DNA of 64,000 bases, from contig NZ_SDPO01000003.1 of assembly GCF_004134865.1 (NCBI RefSeq), positions 744,001 through 808,000 of the forward strand, written 5' to 3'. A program made the translations under genes and the position numbers. Positions 63,365 to 64,000 of this stretch are shown here, piece after piece (the first letter of the stretch is position 1; each line of letters opens with the position of its first letter). The notes beneath the pieces are model-generated. The model had not been told where the DNA came from. It searched no databases and saw only the letters and a list, made by a program, of their open reading frames with translations. The stretch comes from Agromyces fucosus (lineage in GTDB: Bacteria > Actinomycetota > Actinomycetes > Actinomycetales > Microbacteriaceae).

Positions 63365-64000
63365 TCAGGCCAGGCGTACCCCGGCGCCCCACACGGCCTC
63401 GACGCCGAGCTCGGCATCGAGGAGCACGGCGTCGGCGGCGAACCCGGGGTCGAGACGGCCGAGGTCGCCGGCTCGACCGATCGCCGCAGCGGGCGTCACG
63501 GTGAGCGCGCCGACCGCCTCGTCGATCGGGATGCCGCAGTCGAAGACCGCCCGGCGGAGCGCGTCGTCCTGCGTGAGCGTGGAGCCGGCGATCGATCCGC
63601 CCTCGCGGAGTCGGGCGACGCCGTCGGTGACGACGACCTCGAGCGAGCCCAGGATGTAGACGCCGTCGGCGGAACCCGTCGCCGCCATCGCATCCGTGAT
63701 GAGGGTGACGCGGCCCGGCGCGCCCGCGAAGGCGAGCTTCACGACATCGGGATGCACGTGCACGCCGTCGTTGATGATCTCGAGCGTGACGTGGTCGGCG
63801 TGCATCGCCGCGGTCACGGGACCGGGAGCGCGGTGGTGGATGCCCCGCATGCCGTTGAACGCATGCGTCAGGATCGAGGCGCCGGCGTCGAACGCGGCGA
63901 GGGCGGTCTCGAAGTCGGCGCCGGTGTGGCCGACGGCCACGCGCACGTCAGCTGCCACGAATCGGGCGATCGCCTCGAAGGCTCCGGGGTGTTCAGGTGC
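63365..64000 (-). CDS. nagA: N-acetylglucosamine-6-phosphate deacetylase, 3' part
   Basis: The last 211 codons are seen; the gene runs past the window edge. APEHPGAFEAIARF, VAVGHTGADF (His ligand), THAFNGMRGIHHR, LITDAMAATGSADG (catalytic Asp) and TLTQDDALRRAVFDCG match NagA. It removes acetate from GlcNAc-6-phosphate to feed nagB. It lies about 6 kb from nagB and is on the opposite strand, so it is separately controlled. The start codon lies outside the window. Confidence 0.9.
   Translation of the reverse strand, partial: APEHPGAFEAIARFVAADVRVAVGHTGADFETALAAFDAGASILTHAFNGMRGIHHRAPGPVTAAMHADHVTLEIINDGVHVHPDVVKLAFAGAPGRVTLITDAMAATGSADGVYILGSLEVVVTDGVARLREGGSIAGSTLTQDDALRRAVFDCGIPIDEAVGALTVTPAAAIGRAGDLGRLDPGFAADAVLLDAELGVEAVWGAGVRLA

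Overview
The window is a stretch of bacterial chromosome from a very high G+C actinobacterium, most likely of the family Microbacteriaceae. The pointers are third codon positions that are almost all G or C, frequent GTG starts, many apparently leaderless genes (a TANNNT box about 6 nt before the start), the DUF3817-guaA pair, and the order sucC-sucD-(membrane proteins)-perM-purN-purH, which I recall from other Actinobacteria. I see no rRNA, tRNA, CRISPR array, prophage or insertion sequence. The genus call is inference.

Layout. 0-10 kb: an ABC-F ATPase, GuaB3, GlpD, a duplicated surface protein with an LAxTG-type C-terminus, SURF1, DUF3817, guaA and L-lactate dehydrogenase. 10-17 kb: Bax inhibitor-1 family protein (minus strand), glycerophosphodiesterase, pcrA, a FUSC protein, NUDIX hydrolase and DUF72 protein. 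17-30 kb: sucCD, a large secreted protein with prealbumin-like repeats, membrane proteins, perM, purN, purH and a Glu/Leu/Phe/Val dehydrogenase. 29.6-38.5 kb: a membrane-fused dimethylargininase-like protein, then four tightly coupled minus-strand genes for a MacB/FtsX-type ABC system (two ATPases, two giant permeases). 38.6-42.7 kb: a heterodimeric ABC exporter behind a long leader with a small ORF and an attenuator-like hairpin. 42.8-49.6 kb: a NarL/DesK-type two-component system, an alkyltransferase-like protein, GNAT, icd and a P1B-type ATPase. 49.6-57.6 kb: an amino-sugar utilisation operon (ROK regulator, ABC importer, cytosolic NagZ-like GH3 enzyme, ROK kinase, nagB), closed by a tandem array of hairpins. 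57.7-64 kb: TetR with a divergent membrane transporter gene, a DUF2568 protein, purU, a one-polypeptide sigma/anti-sigma/extracellular fusion, and the 3' part of nagA.

How genes work together. sucCD and icd are TCA-cycle genes that share a near-identical operator-like palindrome. guaB3/guaA, purN/purH and purU serve purine and one-carbon metabolism. The ROK operon would import and cleave GlcNAc-containing sugars, phosphorylate them, and (with nagA) feed fructose-6-phosphate. The four-gene FtsX system and the heterodimeric exporter diverge from one ~450 bp control region.

The observations I rate highest are: the membrane-tethered sigma factor fusion coupled to purU; the exporter leader (peptide plus attenuator); a short motif (CGGATGC/GCATCCG) that recurs about once per kb and builds the stems of several terminators, as DNA-uptake sequences do in other bacteria; an ABC ATPase with an apparent AbrB-like tail; and a dimethylargininase fused to a membrane domain. 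All functional calls rest on reading the sequence; no database search was possible.
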